From assembly GCF_013396335.1 (NCBI RefSeq), contig NZ_JABWSY010000022.1:1-64000 (forward strand): a DNA stretch of 64,000 nucleotides, written 5' to 3'. Under the pieces are notes generated by a model. The model did no database searches, was not told where the DNA came from, and worked only from the letters and a program-made list of their open reading frames with translations. This document shows, piece after piece, positions 1-7,860 of the stretch (position 1 is the stretch's first letter; every line of letters starts with the position of its first letter). The translations under genes and the position numbers were made by a program. The DNA is from Bacillus sp. EB106-08-02-XG196. GTDB lineage: Bacteria > Bacillota > Bacilli > Bacillales > Cytobacillaceae.

Positions 1-211
1 TTTGACACCCCGTATCATACCAAGAGGGCTCTTTGTTGTTCAAGTCCCCGAAAATCCTTCTAACAGGAATGCTCCTTGTAAAAACAATCTCATTTGAAAT
101 CCCTTACATTTTGTTGTTACTGAAATTTTAGAAGATTTGATTATATTTATCTAGAATAATAACTATTTGATTTTACCTTGATTTTTAGTAGGTTTTTATT
201 GGATTTTAAAT

Positions 212-2065
212 CTATATTTCTAGCTCCCCTAAAGCTAAGAGTGAATCTAAAATCAGCAGTAACTGATAGCTTTGTGATGAGTCTCGTAAATCTTTATTGA
301 TTAGATTTTCTATCTTGTTAATCCGATACATAAGTCCGCTCATTGATAAAGATAAATCATCCATCGTTTGTTGAAGTTTTCCACCATTTGATAAAAAAAC
401 ATAAAGTGTTTTCAATAATTCTTTTTGTTTGCTCTCCCCTAATTTATAAAGAGGTCCTAATTCTTGTTTGGCAATTTTCTTAATCCCGCTAACATTTTTC
501 GAATTAATCAAGATACCCACAATCCCCAAATCTTTAAAATGAATGATTTTTTTCTCCGTGGACATTCTCAGGCTGATTAGTGATTCATCTAAATGTTCCA
601 AAACATGTTCAATTTCTTCAGATTTGTCACTAATTCCAATTTTATATTTGTAGGAAGGATGCGTCGTTTCAATATGTTTTAAGACTTTTTGCATATTAGG
701 TAATAGATTTGACAACTCAGGTATCAGCATAATAATTTTACCGTCATATTGACCGATAAGTGCTTTATATCCTTGAATATCCAAATATTTTGCCATTGAT
801 TCTAAGATTTGGTCATAGTGATCGTTTCTATCTTTTACTGCCTTGCCATTCTCTATATAATCTATTGCTGCAATATAAAATGGAGATTCAAGATCAACCC
901 CCATGTATCGACCGCGATTAATAATTTCTTCCCTGGAAGTATATTGTCCCTTTAGAATTTGTTCCAAAAAATAACCCTTCATTTTTTCAAGTGCTTCAAA
1001 GCTAGTCTTTTCATTTAAAAGGTATAAAGAAGCTGCGTTTGCTACCCTCTCAATAAACATAATATTATTTTCAGCACTTTTCTCTGTATCATTTAAATAA
1101 AGAAATGTACAATATCCAATTACCTTTTTTTGCACAATGATTGGAGTTACTAGTCGTTCCTGATTTTCAGTTTTTAGTCTAGTGGTCTCTTTAAAAAGGG
1201 GCAGTATGTTGTTTTTCCTATTTTTCCGAATTAAGCTCTCTTTCAATTCTTTACTCAGACTGCTATATTCTTCCTCGTTCATTCCCGAGTAAACAATTTT
1301 TTGAAAGCTTAAATCTTCGATTGATATTGGAATTTGTAATAACCCAAAAGTGGAATCGGCAATATCCTGCAAATTGCTGCCATTAGAAATACTTTCCGTT
1401 AGTTTTTTATGAAATTTGGATACCTTATCGATATAATTACGCTGCTCTAACAATTGTTCGTAAGTATACTCTAATTCTTCAATTATATTTATCTCATGAT
1501 AGAGTTTTACCTCTTCCTGAATCTCCAATCCCCAATCCTCTTGGAGTTTCATTTCGAAACAGCATTCAGGGTCTCCTTTAGCGATACAACTAATTTCTTT
1601 GACAATGACACTCTTTTTACAAATCGTAGACATATAGCCACTTGCATATCCTGTTAGGGTGTGACATACAGGTGCATCTGATTTTCCATGATGTTTAAGA
1701 TGCTCATATGCTTCAAATGAATGGATCCACTTCCCTTTTGCTCTGATTGTTTTTATATTTTCAGGATCAACCAATTCAATAAATCTTTCAGACTGGACAT
1801 CTCCAATATGCCCTGTACTTAAATGGAGAAGGGAGGCTTGTTTAATAAGATATTCTATTGAGGTACTCGTTACCATTGCTTCTTCAGCGTCACTGACACC
1901 CAAGCTCCAGCCATAACGAAGCAAAAAACCCTTGGCTCTCTTTGACCCTAAGTTCTCTATTATTCCCTTACGTAATAGTCCAAAGGCACCAGCAGTGGTA
2001 AGAATTTTTTTATTTCCATCTTCTATGTAGTTAGGTTCCAATAGTTTGCCTGAGTTACCCTTCAT
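212..2065 (-). CDS. XylR_N/V4R sensor with PucR-type HTH, aromatic-responsive regulator
   Basis: Probable effector-binding transcription regulator. Residues about 1-175 resemble the phenol-sensing domain of DmpR/MopR: a GKWIHSFEA stretch, then PVCHTLTGYASGY and a cysteine-rich V4R end. The four zinc ligands of that domain (Cys, Glu, Cys, Cys) keep the family spacing of 23, 3 and 8 residues, and the phenol-contacting Trp lies 21 residues before the first Cys. The C-terminal ~70 residues are a PucR-like helix-turn-helix in place of the sigma-54 AAA+ module. I chose the internal ATG because AAAGGTGG precedes it; an upstream ATG would add 17 residues. It lies after the terminator of the meta-cleavage operon and probably controls it. 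The ligand is inferred, not shown. Confidence 0.85.
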   Translation of the reverse strand: MKGNSGKLLEPNYIEDGNKKILTTAGAFGLLRKGIIENLGSKRAKGFLLRYGWSLGVSDAEEAMVTSTSIEYLIKQASLLHLSTGHIGDVQSERFIELVDPENIKTIRAKGKWIHSFEAYEHLKHHGKSDAPVCHTLTGYASGYMSTICKKSVIVKEISCIAKGDPECCFEMKLQEDWGLEIQEEVKLYHEINIIEELEYTYEQLLEQRNYIDKVSKFHKKLTESISNGSNLQDIADSTFGLLQIPISIEDLSFQKIVYSGMNEEEYSSLSKELKESLIRKNRKNNILPLFKETTRLKTENQERLVTPIIVQKKVIGYCTFLYLNDTEKSAENNIMFIERVANAASLYLLNEKTSFEALEKMKGYFLEQILKGQYTSREEIINRGRYMGVDLESPFYIAAIDYIENGKAVKDRNDHYDQILESMAKYLDIQGYKALIGQYDGKIIMLIPELSNLLPNMQKVLKHIETTHPSYKYKIGISDKSEEIEHVLEHLDESLISLRMSTEKKIIHFKDLGIVGILINSKNVSGIKKIAKQELGPLYKLGESKQKELLKTLYVFLSNGGKLQQTMDDLSLSMSGLMYRINKIENLINKDLRDSSQSYQLLLILDSLLALGELEI

Positions 2066-2139
2066 AAACCCACCTTTTTCCCATTTAAGATTAAGTATTA
2101 AAAAGATTCTTTTCATATATTAGTTCTTAATTTAAAATA

Positions 2140-2172
2140 AAGACTCCTTACATTTTACATACAAGGAGTCTT
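2140..2172 (-). terminator. Terminator of the meta-cleavage operon
   Basis: AAGACTCCTT and AAGGAGTCTT form a 10-bp stem around a 13-nt loop, with a T-rich tail on the minus strand and a T run on the plus strand. It separates the hydratase gene from the downstream regulator, so the regulator is probably a separate transcript. Confidence 0.75.
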
Positions 2173-2191
2173 AATCTTTTTTAGCGTGTTT

Positions 2192-2968
2192 CTATTTCTT
2201 GAAAGAAGCAGTTACAACGCCTATATTTTCAAATTCAGCTGTGAATGTATCTTCATCTTCAATCGGAATAGCTTTTGAAAGTGCTCCTGAAAGAATTACT
2301 TCACCAGCATTAAGAGAAATGCCGTAGCTGCCAAGTGTATTGGCTAACCAAGCAACGGCTTCGGCAGGATGTCCCATTACCGCTGAACCAAATGCTGAGT
2401 CTAAAAACTCACCGTTTCTTGTTACTGTCATACTAACCGATGCTAAATCTAAATCATCAAGTTTAGCAGTTGTACTTCCAATAATTGCACCGGCAGATGA
2501 ACCATTGTCTGCAACTGTATCCTCAAATTTGATTTGCCAATCCTTTATTCGACTGTCAATAATTTCAAGCGCAGGGACGACATAATCCGTTGCTTCAATC
2601 ACATCGGTCATAGTCACTCCCGGACCTATTAAATCCTTTTTCAGAACAAACGCAATCTCAAATTCAATCCTCGGCTGAATAAATTTATTAAGACGAATCG
2701 TGTCACCATCTCCATATATCATGTCATTTAGGAGATGTCCATAATCTGGTTCGTTAACATTAAGCATTTCCTGCATTGCTTTGCTTGTTAGCCCAATCTT
2801 TTTTCCAACAATAACAGCACCGTTTTCTACCTTTTGCCGAATTTGGTAAAGCTGGATGTTATAAGCATCGTCAACAGAAATTTCTTCTGTTGACGATGTG
2901 AATGGAGCAATCGGTTTTTTCTCATTTTCTGCTTCCAATAAAGCAGTTGCTGCTTTTTGAATATCCAT
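2192..2968 (-). CDS. 2-keto-4-pentenoate hydratase family enzyme
   Basis: This 258-residue protein belongs to the MhpD/DmpE/HsaE hydratase and 4-oxalocrotonate decarboxylase (DmpH) family. These enzymes add water to 2-hydroxypenta-2,4-dienoates, or decarboxylate 4-oxalocrotonate, after extradiol cleavage. The conserved core is visible: GKKIGLTS near residue 55, the metal-site segment RIEFEIAF near residue 100, and VPALEIIDSRI near residue 131. It is the last gene of the operon and has a clear RBS (AAAGGGG). Hydratase and decarboxylase cannot be separated by eye. The presence of a C-C hydrolase upstream favours hydratase. Confidence 0.87.
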   Translation of the reverse strand: MDIQKAATALLEAENEKKPIAPFTSSTEEISVDDAYNIQLYQIRQKVENGAVIVGKKIGLTSKAMQEMLNVNEPDYGHLLNDMIYGDGDTIRLNKFIQPRIEFEIAFVLKKDLIGPGVTMTDVIEATDYVVPALEIIDSRIKDWQIKFEDTVADNGSSAGAIIGSTTAKLDDLDLASVSMTVTRNGEFLDSAFGSAVMGHPAEAVAWLANTLGSYGISLNAGEVILSGALSKAIPIEDEDTFTAEFENIGVVTASFKK

Positions 2969-3000
2969 TACAGCTTTCCCCTTTTCAATTAAAGTGTTAA

Positions 3001-3480
3001 TTATACCGGTACTGCTTTTTCTTCAACTAAAGCTCGGTACTTTCCACTGTAAAATACAAGCGGTTCAGCATCTTCTAAATGAATATCTGTGACTCTTCCA
3101 ATGAATAGTGTGTGATCGCCTTCAAGATGTTCGGCTGATACCTCACAGGCAATTTGTGCAACTGCCCCTTTTAATACAGGCTTTCCATCAAGTCGGTCAA
3201 ACTCCACTTCGCGGTGTTCCTTCAACTGTCCTGCAAAAATCATCGAAAGTTCTTGTTGGTCAGCAGCTAAAATATTGACTGAAAAGGATTTGCTTTGTTT
3301 AATTTTTTCAAGAATTCGAGCTTTTTCTCCAATAGAGATTACAACCAGTTTCGGATCAAGTGACACGGACATGAAAGCATTCGCTGTCATCCCATGCACA
3401 TCTCCTTCCACATCTGTAGCAATAACGGTTACTCCTGTTGCAAATTTCCCCATAGCAGTTCGAAATTGACGATCATCCAT
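3001..3480 (-). CDS. Flavin reductase component of two-component monooxygenase
   Basis: This 159-residue protein has the flavin reductase-like (HpaC/HsaB) fold: an N-terminal FRTAMGKFATGVTVIAT motif, then GMTANAFMSVSLDPKLVVISI, typical of FMN/FAD reductases that use NAD(P)H. It would supply reduced flavin to the acyl-CoA-dehydrogenase-like oxygenase encoded two genes upstream. Its length matches the family. Which flavin and which nicotinamide it prefers cannot be read from the sequence. Confidence 0.9.
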   Translation of the reverse strand: MDDRQFRTAMGKFATGVTVIATDVEGDVHGMTANAFMSVSLDPKLVVISIGEKARILEKIKQSKSFSVNILAADQQELSMIFAGQLKEHREVEFDRLDGKPVLKGAVAQIACEVSAEHLEGDHTLFIGRVTDIHLEDAEPLVFYSGKYRALVEEKAVPV

Positions 3481-3544
3481 ATCATAAGTACCTCTTTTCT
3501 GTTTAGTAATTATCGAGACGGCTGTCTAGACACTTGCCATTCTA

Positions 3545-4498
3545 TTACGCTTCAATGGTTGGATTATTTTCAGGTAAGGTGTCTGTTTGGTCTCCCCAGA
3601 AGGTAAAGCCTACATCCATTTCATCTAAAGTCCATACAATCGGTTCCCAATCAGGTTCAAAGATTAAATAACCATTCGTGAACAATTCAACGCGTACTCC
3701 ACTGCCTGGGTCGACAACGTATAAATACATCGCTTGGGAAATACCGTGCTTACCAGGACCTTTAAACTTAAGTCCATGCTCTGTTAAGATATCAGCGGCT
3801 CGAAGAAGGTCTTGGGCATTATCAAGCCAGTAGGACAAGTGATGAATCTGATGTGTTGATGGTGAGAATGGGTCATGGCTGACTGCAATATCATGAACCA
3901 GAGGTGTTACGCTTAACCAAGCACCTAGTAATGAATCATCTGGAGCTTGAACACATTCTCTCATTTTGAAGCCAAGCTTTTCCATTAAGTAATCTGAAAT
4001 AACATTTGCCTTTAATGATGAAAGAATATTAACATGGTCAATTCTTCGCGGTGAACATCCTTTTGCCCAAGATTTATAAGTCTGATTCTTTAACACTGAA
4101 CGTTTGGATGGCTCAGCTAATGTTTTTTCCATGTCATAGTAAATTTCAAACCGGTGCTCACTTGGCAATTTAAAGCGAATTGCCCTGCCTTGACCTGCTT
4201 CCACTCCAGACTCCACCCAGTTTACTTCTGTACCTGCTTCTTGAAGTAGATTAGCAAATTGCTCTACATCCTCCGGACGTTTTGTTCTCCATGCGATATG
4301 ATCAACATATGACTTTTCACCCGCAGTTATGGACAACGTGTGATGTTCAAAATCTCCCCATGCGCGTAAATAATGGGTGCCATTCACTTCTTCTGTTTCT
4401 TCTAATCCGATTAATTCCTTAAAGAACCAAAGTGACTTTTCAAGATCCGCTGAAACTAAAGCGACGTGTCCTAACTTTGCGATTTCTGGTAAACTCAT
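3545..4498 (-). CDS. Extradiol ring-cleavage dioxygenase (catechol 2,3-dioxygenase type)
   Basis: This type I vicinal-oxygen-chelate extradiol dioxygenase has 317 residues and two VOC modules, about 6-125 and 150-280. The Fe(II) ligands expected in the C-terminal module are visible: His155 in RRIDHVN, His219/220 in IHHLSYW and Glu271 in RVELFTNGY. It should open a catechol-type ring next to the two hydroxyls. A strong RBS (GGAGGAG) precedes the ATG. The neighbouring oxygenase and hydrolase suggest a substituted catechol; the exact substrate is unknown. Confidence 0.93.
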   Translation of the reverse strand: MSLPEIAKLGHVALVSADLEKSLWFFKELIGLEETEEVNGTHYLRAWGDFEHHTLSITAGEKSYVDHIAWRTKRPEDVEQFANLLQEAGTEVNWVESGVEAGQGRAIRFKLPSEHRFEIYYDMEKTLAEPSKRSVLKNQTYKSWAKGCSPRRIDHVNILSSLKANVISDYLMEKLGFKMRECVQAPDDSLLGAWLSVTPLVHDIAVSHDPFSPSTHQIHHLSYWLDNAQDLLRAADILTEHGLKFKGPGKHGISQAMYLYVVDPGSGVRVELFTNGYLIFEPDWEPIVWTLDEMDVGFTFWGDQTDTLPENNPTIEA

Positions 4499-4559
4499 GT
4501 TTACTCCTCCTATAATTTTCTTGTAATTTTCAGAATATAGAAAGCCTTTTCATTTTAGA

Positions 4560-5753
4560 TTAAACAAAATAGGTATTTGGTTCTTGACCGCAAAGAATTC
4601 TTCCGTATGTTTCAATTAAGCTTGATGGTGTAATGAAACCATGTAGGTGCATGGCGAAAAAGTCACGATAAACTAACTGTAACGGATTATTATGGTAGGT
4701 AAACATGGAACCGACTCCAGCAACTAGAAGATCAATCGCTTCCTTACATAATTGATTTACATAGCCGAAATCCGCCTTAACTTTTACAATTTCAGCAGAA
4801 TCCATTACCTCTCCGCGTTCAGCATAGCTATCAATTTTATCCACAGCACGGTATAAAAACATTTCAGCAGTATCAATTTTCAATTGCGCTTGGGCAACTT
4901 GGTGATGTGTGATTGGTGCTTCATTTTGTTTATGATAAAAGGTGTTTCCAATTCCAGCTTTCGGAAGTCTTTCCATATATAGATCCATCGCTGCCTGTGC
5001 AAGCCCTAAAGCCGGCCCTACAATCGATAAGGTAAGAGATGGAACAAAAGAAGATTTGTATAAAGCAACATCCTTAAGCGGATCAATTAAGTAATGACCT
5101 TTGCTCGCTAGTCGATCCAATGATACCCTGTGTTCAGGTACAAATACATTTTGAATTCTACAGCTATTGCTGCCGGAACCCTTTAGTCCCATAACATGCC
5201 AGTCGTCAAGAACCTCAAGTTCTTCATGCGGAATAACCATAATGGCCATTTCCATTCCGCCTTTTTCATCCACCAATGGGAATCCAAAGTAGCACCAGTC
5301 AGCATGAGGGCTGCCAGAAACAAATGGCCATTGGGCTTCTTCAATGTAATAGCCGCCATCTACTTTTTTGATATCACACTTAATCGGTTTGAAATTTCCT
5401 GCAAGGACTACATCTTTGCCAGTATTATAGATTTCATTCAGTGCTTTTTCTCCAAATGTGTAAGAGATCATATAATCACGAATATTACTTAGACATACGA
5501 ACCAACCTGCTGAACCATTCCCGCGGGATATTTCGGTAACGACCTCTGTGAAAGCTCTCATATTTGTTTGATAACCACCAAACATATGTGGTCTAAGTAC
5601 TTTCAAAAGACCCTGATTTTTCAATTCGTCAATAATAACATCAGGAATTCTGCTATTCTTATCAATGTCATCACTATACTCTCTCAGTTTAGGAATAAGA
5701 GCCCTCGCTCTTTCTACCAATTCATTTTTGGTTTCCAACACACTTTGTTCCAT
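4560..5753 (-). CDS. Acyl-CoA-dehydrogenase-like flavin monooxygenase (HsaA-like), oxygenase component
   Basis: This 397-residue protein has the acyl-CoA dehydrogenase fold used by group D flavin monooxygenases (HsaA, C2 of p-hydroxyphenylacetate hydroxylase). Visible are the N-terminal helical domain, GNGSAGWFVCLSN near residue 79, a WPFVSGSPHADW segment near residue 142 and the C-terminal HGFITPSS. It would ortho-hydroxylate a phenol to a catechol with reduced flavin from the reductase two genes downstream. The RBS GGGAGG supports this ATG. Annotation as a true acyl-CoA dehydrogenase is possible but fits the neighbours poorly. Confidence 0.87.
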   Translation of the reverse strand: MEQSVLETKNELVERARALIPKLREYSDDIDKNSRIPDVIIDELKNQGLLKVLRPHMFGGYQTNMRAFTEVVTEISRGNGSAGWFVCLSNIRDYMISYTFGEKALNEIYNTGKDVVLAGNFKPIKCDIKKVDGGYYIEEAQWPFVSGSPHADWCYFGFPLVDEKGGMEMAIMVIPHEELEVLDDWHVMGLKGSGSNSCRIQNVFVPEHRVSLDRLASKGHYLIDPLKDVALYKSSFVPSLTLSIVGPALGLAQAAMDLYMERLPKAGIGNTFYHKQNEAPITHHQVAQAQLKIDTAEMFLYRAVDKIDSYAERGEVMDSAEIVKVKADFGYVNQLCKEAIDLLVAGVGSMFTYHNNPLQLVYRDFFAMHLHGFITPSSLIETYGRILCGQEPNTYFV

Positions 5754-5801
5754 CTTATTACCTCCCGCAAAATAGTGGCAAATCCGTGTCTTGCACTAAT
5801 T

Positions 5802-6467
5802 CTAGTTAAACATATGCTGATTTGAATCTATATCCTGGTATTTCAAGCCTACTGCTTCGGCAACCCGAAGCAAATGTTTTTCCATCAGCTTTTTTGCTAA
5901 TTTAGAGTCTTTTTCTTTTAAACTATAATAGATTAACCAGTGTTCAGCTTGTGATTGCTTTCTTCTATCCTTTGAAAACAAAACTACTGGATTTCCAACA
6001 TAATTAAGGTAATCCCAAAGCTGCTTAGCAAGACTAAGTGCATACGTTAACTTGGAGGCTTCATAAATAGTTCGGTGAAACTCAATATTGAGGGCAGAAA
6101 ACTCATCCTCGGATAAATCTGGATTGTCCATCATCGTCAATGTCTCTTTCATATATGTAAGTTCATCTTCGTTGAGCTTAAATGCAGCACGTTCTGTCAT
6201 TAAGGCATCCAGATTTGCACAAACCAATAACCGTTCTAAAACGTCACTTTGCTCTGGTCTTTTAACATATACCCCTACTTGAGGAATAATAGATAGAAAT
6301 CCCTCTTGTTCAAGCCTCGCTAATGCCTTATGAACAGGAGTTCTGCTTATGTTCAGATGTGCAGTAATGTCATTAACATTAATTGCGGATTCAGGTTCCC
6401 ATGTACCATCAATAATTTGCATTTTAATATATCGATATGCCTGATCTATTTTCATTTTTCTATACAC
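5802..6467 (-). CDS. GntR family regulator, FadR/FCD subfamily
   Basis: This 221-residue protein has an N-terminal winged helix (about 5-68, with ITAHLNISRTPVHKALARLEQEGFL) and an all-helical FCD ligand-binding domain (about 80-210). It lies inside the catabolic operon, between the hydrolase and monooxygenase genes, and is the best candidate to bind the shared palindromes at the two island promoters. The GTG at this position follows AGGATAAAGG; an ATG four codons later is an alternative start. The effector is unknown. Confidence 0.9.
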   Translation of the reverse strand: MYRKMKIDQAYRYIKMQIIDGTWEPESAINVNDITAHLNISRTPVHKALARLEQEGFLSIIPQVGVYVKRPEQSDVLERLLVCANLDALMTERAAFKLNEDELTYMKETLTMMDNPDLSEDEFSALNIEFHRTIYEASKLTYALSLAKQLWDYLNYVGNPVVLFSKDRRKQSQAEHWLIYYSLKEKDSKLAKKLMEKHLLRVAEAVGLKYQDIDSNQHMFN

Positions 6468-6560
6468 CCTTTATCCTCTTTTTGTTTATGTTCCCTTAAT
6501 AATAAGGTAAGGGATTCAACGGTATATTTAAATAGATAAATACTATCAATATATTAATTC

Positions 6561-7409
6561 TTATATTTCACCGTTGAAAAAATCTGATGTAAGTTTAATA
6601 AATCTCTCTTTTTGCTCCACCTGAGCCCAATGTCCACAACGTTTGAAGATATGAAGCTGTGCATTTGGCAAATAATCCATAACATAAAGACTGCTTTGAA
6701 GCGGTACAAAACGATCTTGATGTCCATGTATAAGTAAAATTTCATGCTTCATTTCTTTGAGTGCTGAAGGTGGAACCAGCATATCTGACAAATGGGTCTT
6801 TGAGAAATTTTCTTCATAAGATTTGCGAACATCCTGTCTTAAGAACAGCTCTAACCGCTCTGATACGATTTTCTCAAGTTTATCCTCAAGAATACTTTTA
6901 TCATATAAGAACCAGCTCAATAAGTTTTTAAAGGCAACTGGATCCGGATCTTTGTGGAAGTTTGCCAATTTTGCCAACTCAGGAGTAGGTTCTGTTATCC
7001 CTCCGCCTGCTCCCATTAAAACGACACGGTCAAACCGTTCTGGAGCATACATTAAAAGGTGAAGAGCGATAACACCTCCAAGGGAGTTTCCAACTAAATG
7101 GGCTTTATCAACCTCTATAGCATCCATTAGCTCAATCACCTGCTTAACCCTGATGTTCATCCACTCTGCCCCATTTTTTGGGTAATTCTCAGGATGATCG
7201 GTATTTCCAAAGCCAAAGATATCAGGTGCCACTACATGGAATACCCCCTGAAAATGAGGTAATATTTCCTTCCAATTTGACTGAGCACTTACCCCTGGGC
7301 CGCTGCCGTGAAGAAAAATAATGGTCTCAGATGACTGCTTATCTCCACCCTCATTAATAAAAGTTTGATAGTTTCCGGTTTGAATTTTTCTAGTATTAAC
7401 ATCCGACAT
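6561..7409 (-). CDS. Alpha/beta hydrolase, meta-cleavage-product C-C hydrolase (HsaD/BphD-like)
   Basis: This 282-residue hydrolase has the oxyanion motif HGSGPGV (34-40) typical of meta-cleavage-product hydrolases, the nucleophile elbow GNSLGG with Ser109, Asp232 in HGHQDRFVP and His260 in KRCGHWAQVE. It should cleave the C-C bond of the ring-opened product and give a hydroxypentadienoate for the hydratase. It is the first gene of the operon, with a well-formed promoter and operators upstream. Confidence 0.92.
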   Translation of the reverse strand: MSDVNTRKIQTGNYQTFINEGGDKQSSETIIFLHGSGPGVSAQSNWKEILPHFQGVFHVVAPDIFGFGNTDHPENYPKNGAEWMNIRVKQVIELMDAIEVDKAHLVGNSLGGVIALHLLMYAPERFDRVVLMGAGGGITEPTPELAKLANFHKDPDPVAFKNLLSWFLYDKSILEDKLEKIVSERLELFLRQDVRKSYEENFSKTHLSDMLVPPSALKEMKHEILLIHGHQDRFVPLQSSLYVMDYLPNAQLHIFKRCGHWAQVEQKERFIKLTSDFFNGEI

Positions 7410-7460
7410 CCTTCATAACCTCACTTTCTAAAAAACTTTAAAGCAGTAATGTTTCTCTTT

Positions 7461-7474
7461 ACTAAAATTTTAGT
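7461..7474. promoter_or_regulatory. Operator O2 of the hydrolase operon
   Basis: ACTAAAATTTTAGT is a perfect 14-bp palindrome in the leader. Its centre is 73 bp from the O1 palindrome over the -10 box. A near-identical palindrome lies at the same relative place upstream of the MFS gene. Confidence 0.6.
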
Positions 7475-7478
7475 TTTA

Positions 7479-7520
7479 TGTTTTTAACCTATAAATAGTA
7501 AAAATATCAAGTTAAAAACG
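7479..7520. repeat. Inverted repeat between the two operators
   Basis: GTTTTTAAC and GTTAAAAAC form a 9-bp inverted repeat around a 22-23-nt spacer. The MFS leader has an inverted repeat of different sequence in the matching place. Confidence 0.45.
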
Positions 7521-7526
7521 CTTTCA
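7513..7526 (-). promoter_or_regulatory. cre-like site (CcpA) of the hydrolase operon
   Basis: Read on the minus strand the sequence is TGAAAGCGTTTTTA, close to the CcpA catabolite-responsive consensus TGWAANCGNTNNCW. It lies just downstream of the predicted transcription start, where CcpA acts as a roadblock. Confidence 0.55.
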
Positions 7527-7533
7527 TTAACTA

Positions 7534-7568
7534 ACTATAATTTTAGCTTCACAACTTTACTCTGTCAA
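7534..7568 (-). promoter_or_regulatory. SigA-type promoter with overlapping operator O1, hydrolase operon
   Basis: On the minus strand TTGACA (7563-7568) and TAAAAT (7540-7545) are 17 bp apart. The imperfect palindrome GCTAAAATTATAGT (7534-7547) covers the -10 box. A regulator bound there would block RNA polymerase. Confidence 0.75.
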
Positions 7569-7634
7569 TAAATTCTGAAAATTTTTAAATAATAATTTAT
7601 TTTATTAATTTATCTTTTAACAATAAGGGGTCTT

Positions 7635-7778
7635 TTAACTGGTAATCCATTTTCGATTAGTTGAACCATTAATTTCATATATCTGTGAATATAATGGAAA
7701 ACCAAGGCCCATTAAGGTTGGTTCTCCACTCTGCCATACAAATGGTATTTCATCAACATTTTGAGATTTAATGTATTG
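7635..7778 (-). pseudogene. Remnant of a sulfatase-maturating radical SAM enzyme (anSME-like)
   Basis: A 47-codon open stretch, bounded by stops and without a start codon, reads QYIKSQNVDEIPFVWQSGEP followed by TLMGLGF. This resembles the segment of anaerobic sulfatase-maturating enzymes that carries the WQGGEPTLxGLDFF motif. The last ~20 codons do not clearly continue the family. The CxxxCxxC part is absent. The remnant lies just past the terminator of a cysteine-type arylsulfatase, the usual partner of such enzymes. The identification rests on one motif and on context. Confidence 0.5.
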
Positions 7779-7795
7779 CTAATCATAAAAATAAA

Positions 7796-7825
7796 AGCCA
7801 GTAACGCAGATGATTGTTACTGGCT
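7796..7825 (-). terminator. Terminator of the arylsulfatase gene
   Basis: AGCCAGTAAC and GTTACTGGCT form a perfect 10-bp stem, followed on the minus strand by a T-rich stretch (TTTTATTTTTAT). Confidence 0.85.
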
Positions 7826-7860
7826 CCATTCCTTTTCTTCCAATGGACAATTTTTCTTTT

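Noticed and set aside
1..211. Gene at the left edge
   Set aside because: The AT-rich stretch has stops in all frames and no clear hairpin; I see nothing to support a gene.
2340..2585. Plus-strand open frames inside minus-strand genes (this and many others)
   Set aside because: They have no RBS, odd composition and lie opposite well-supported genes, so they are shadows.
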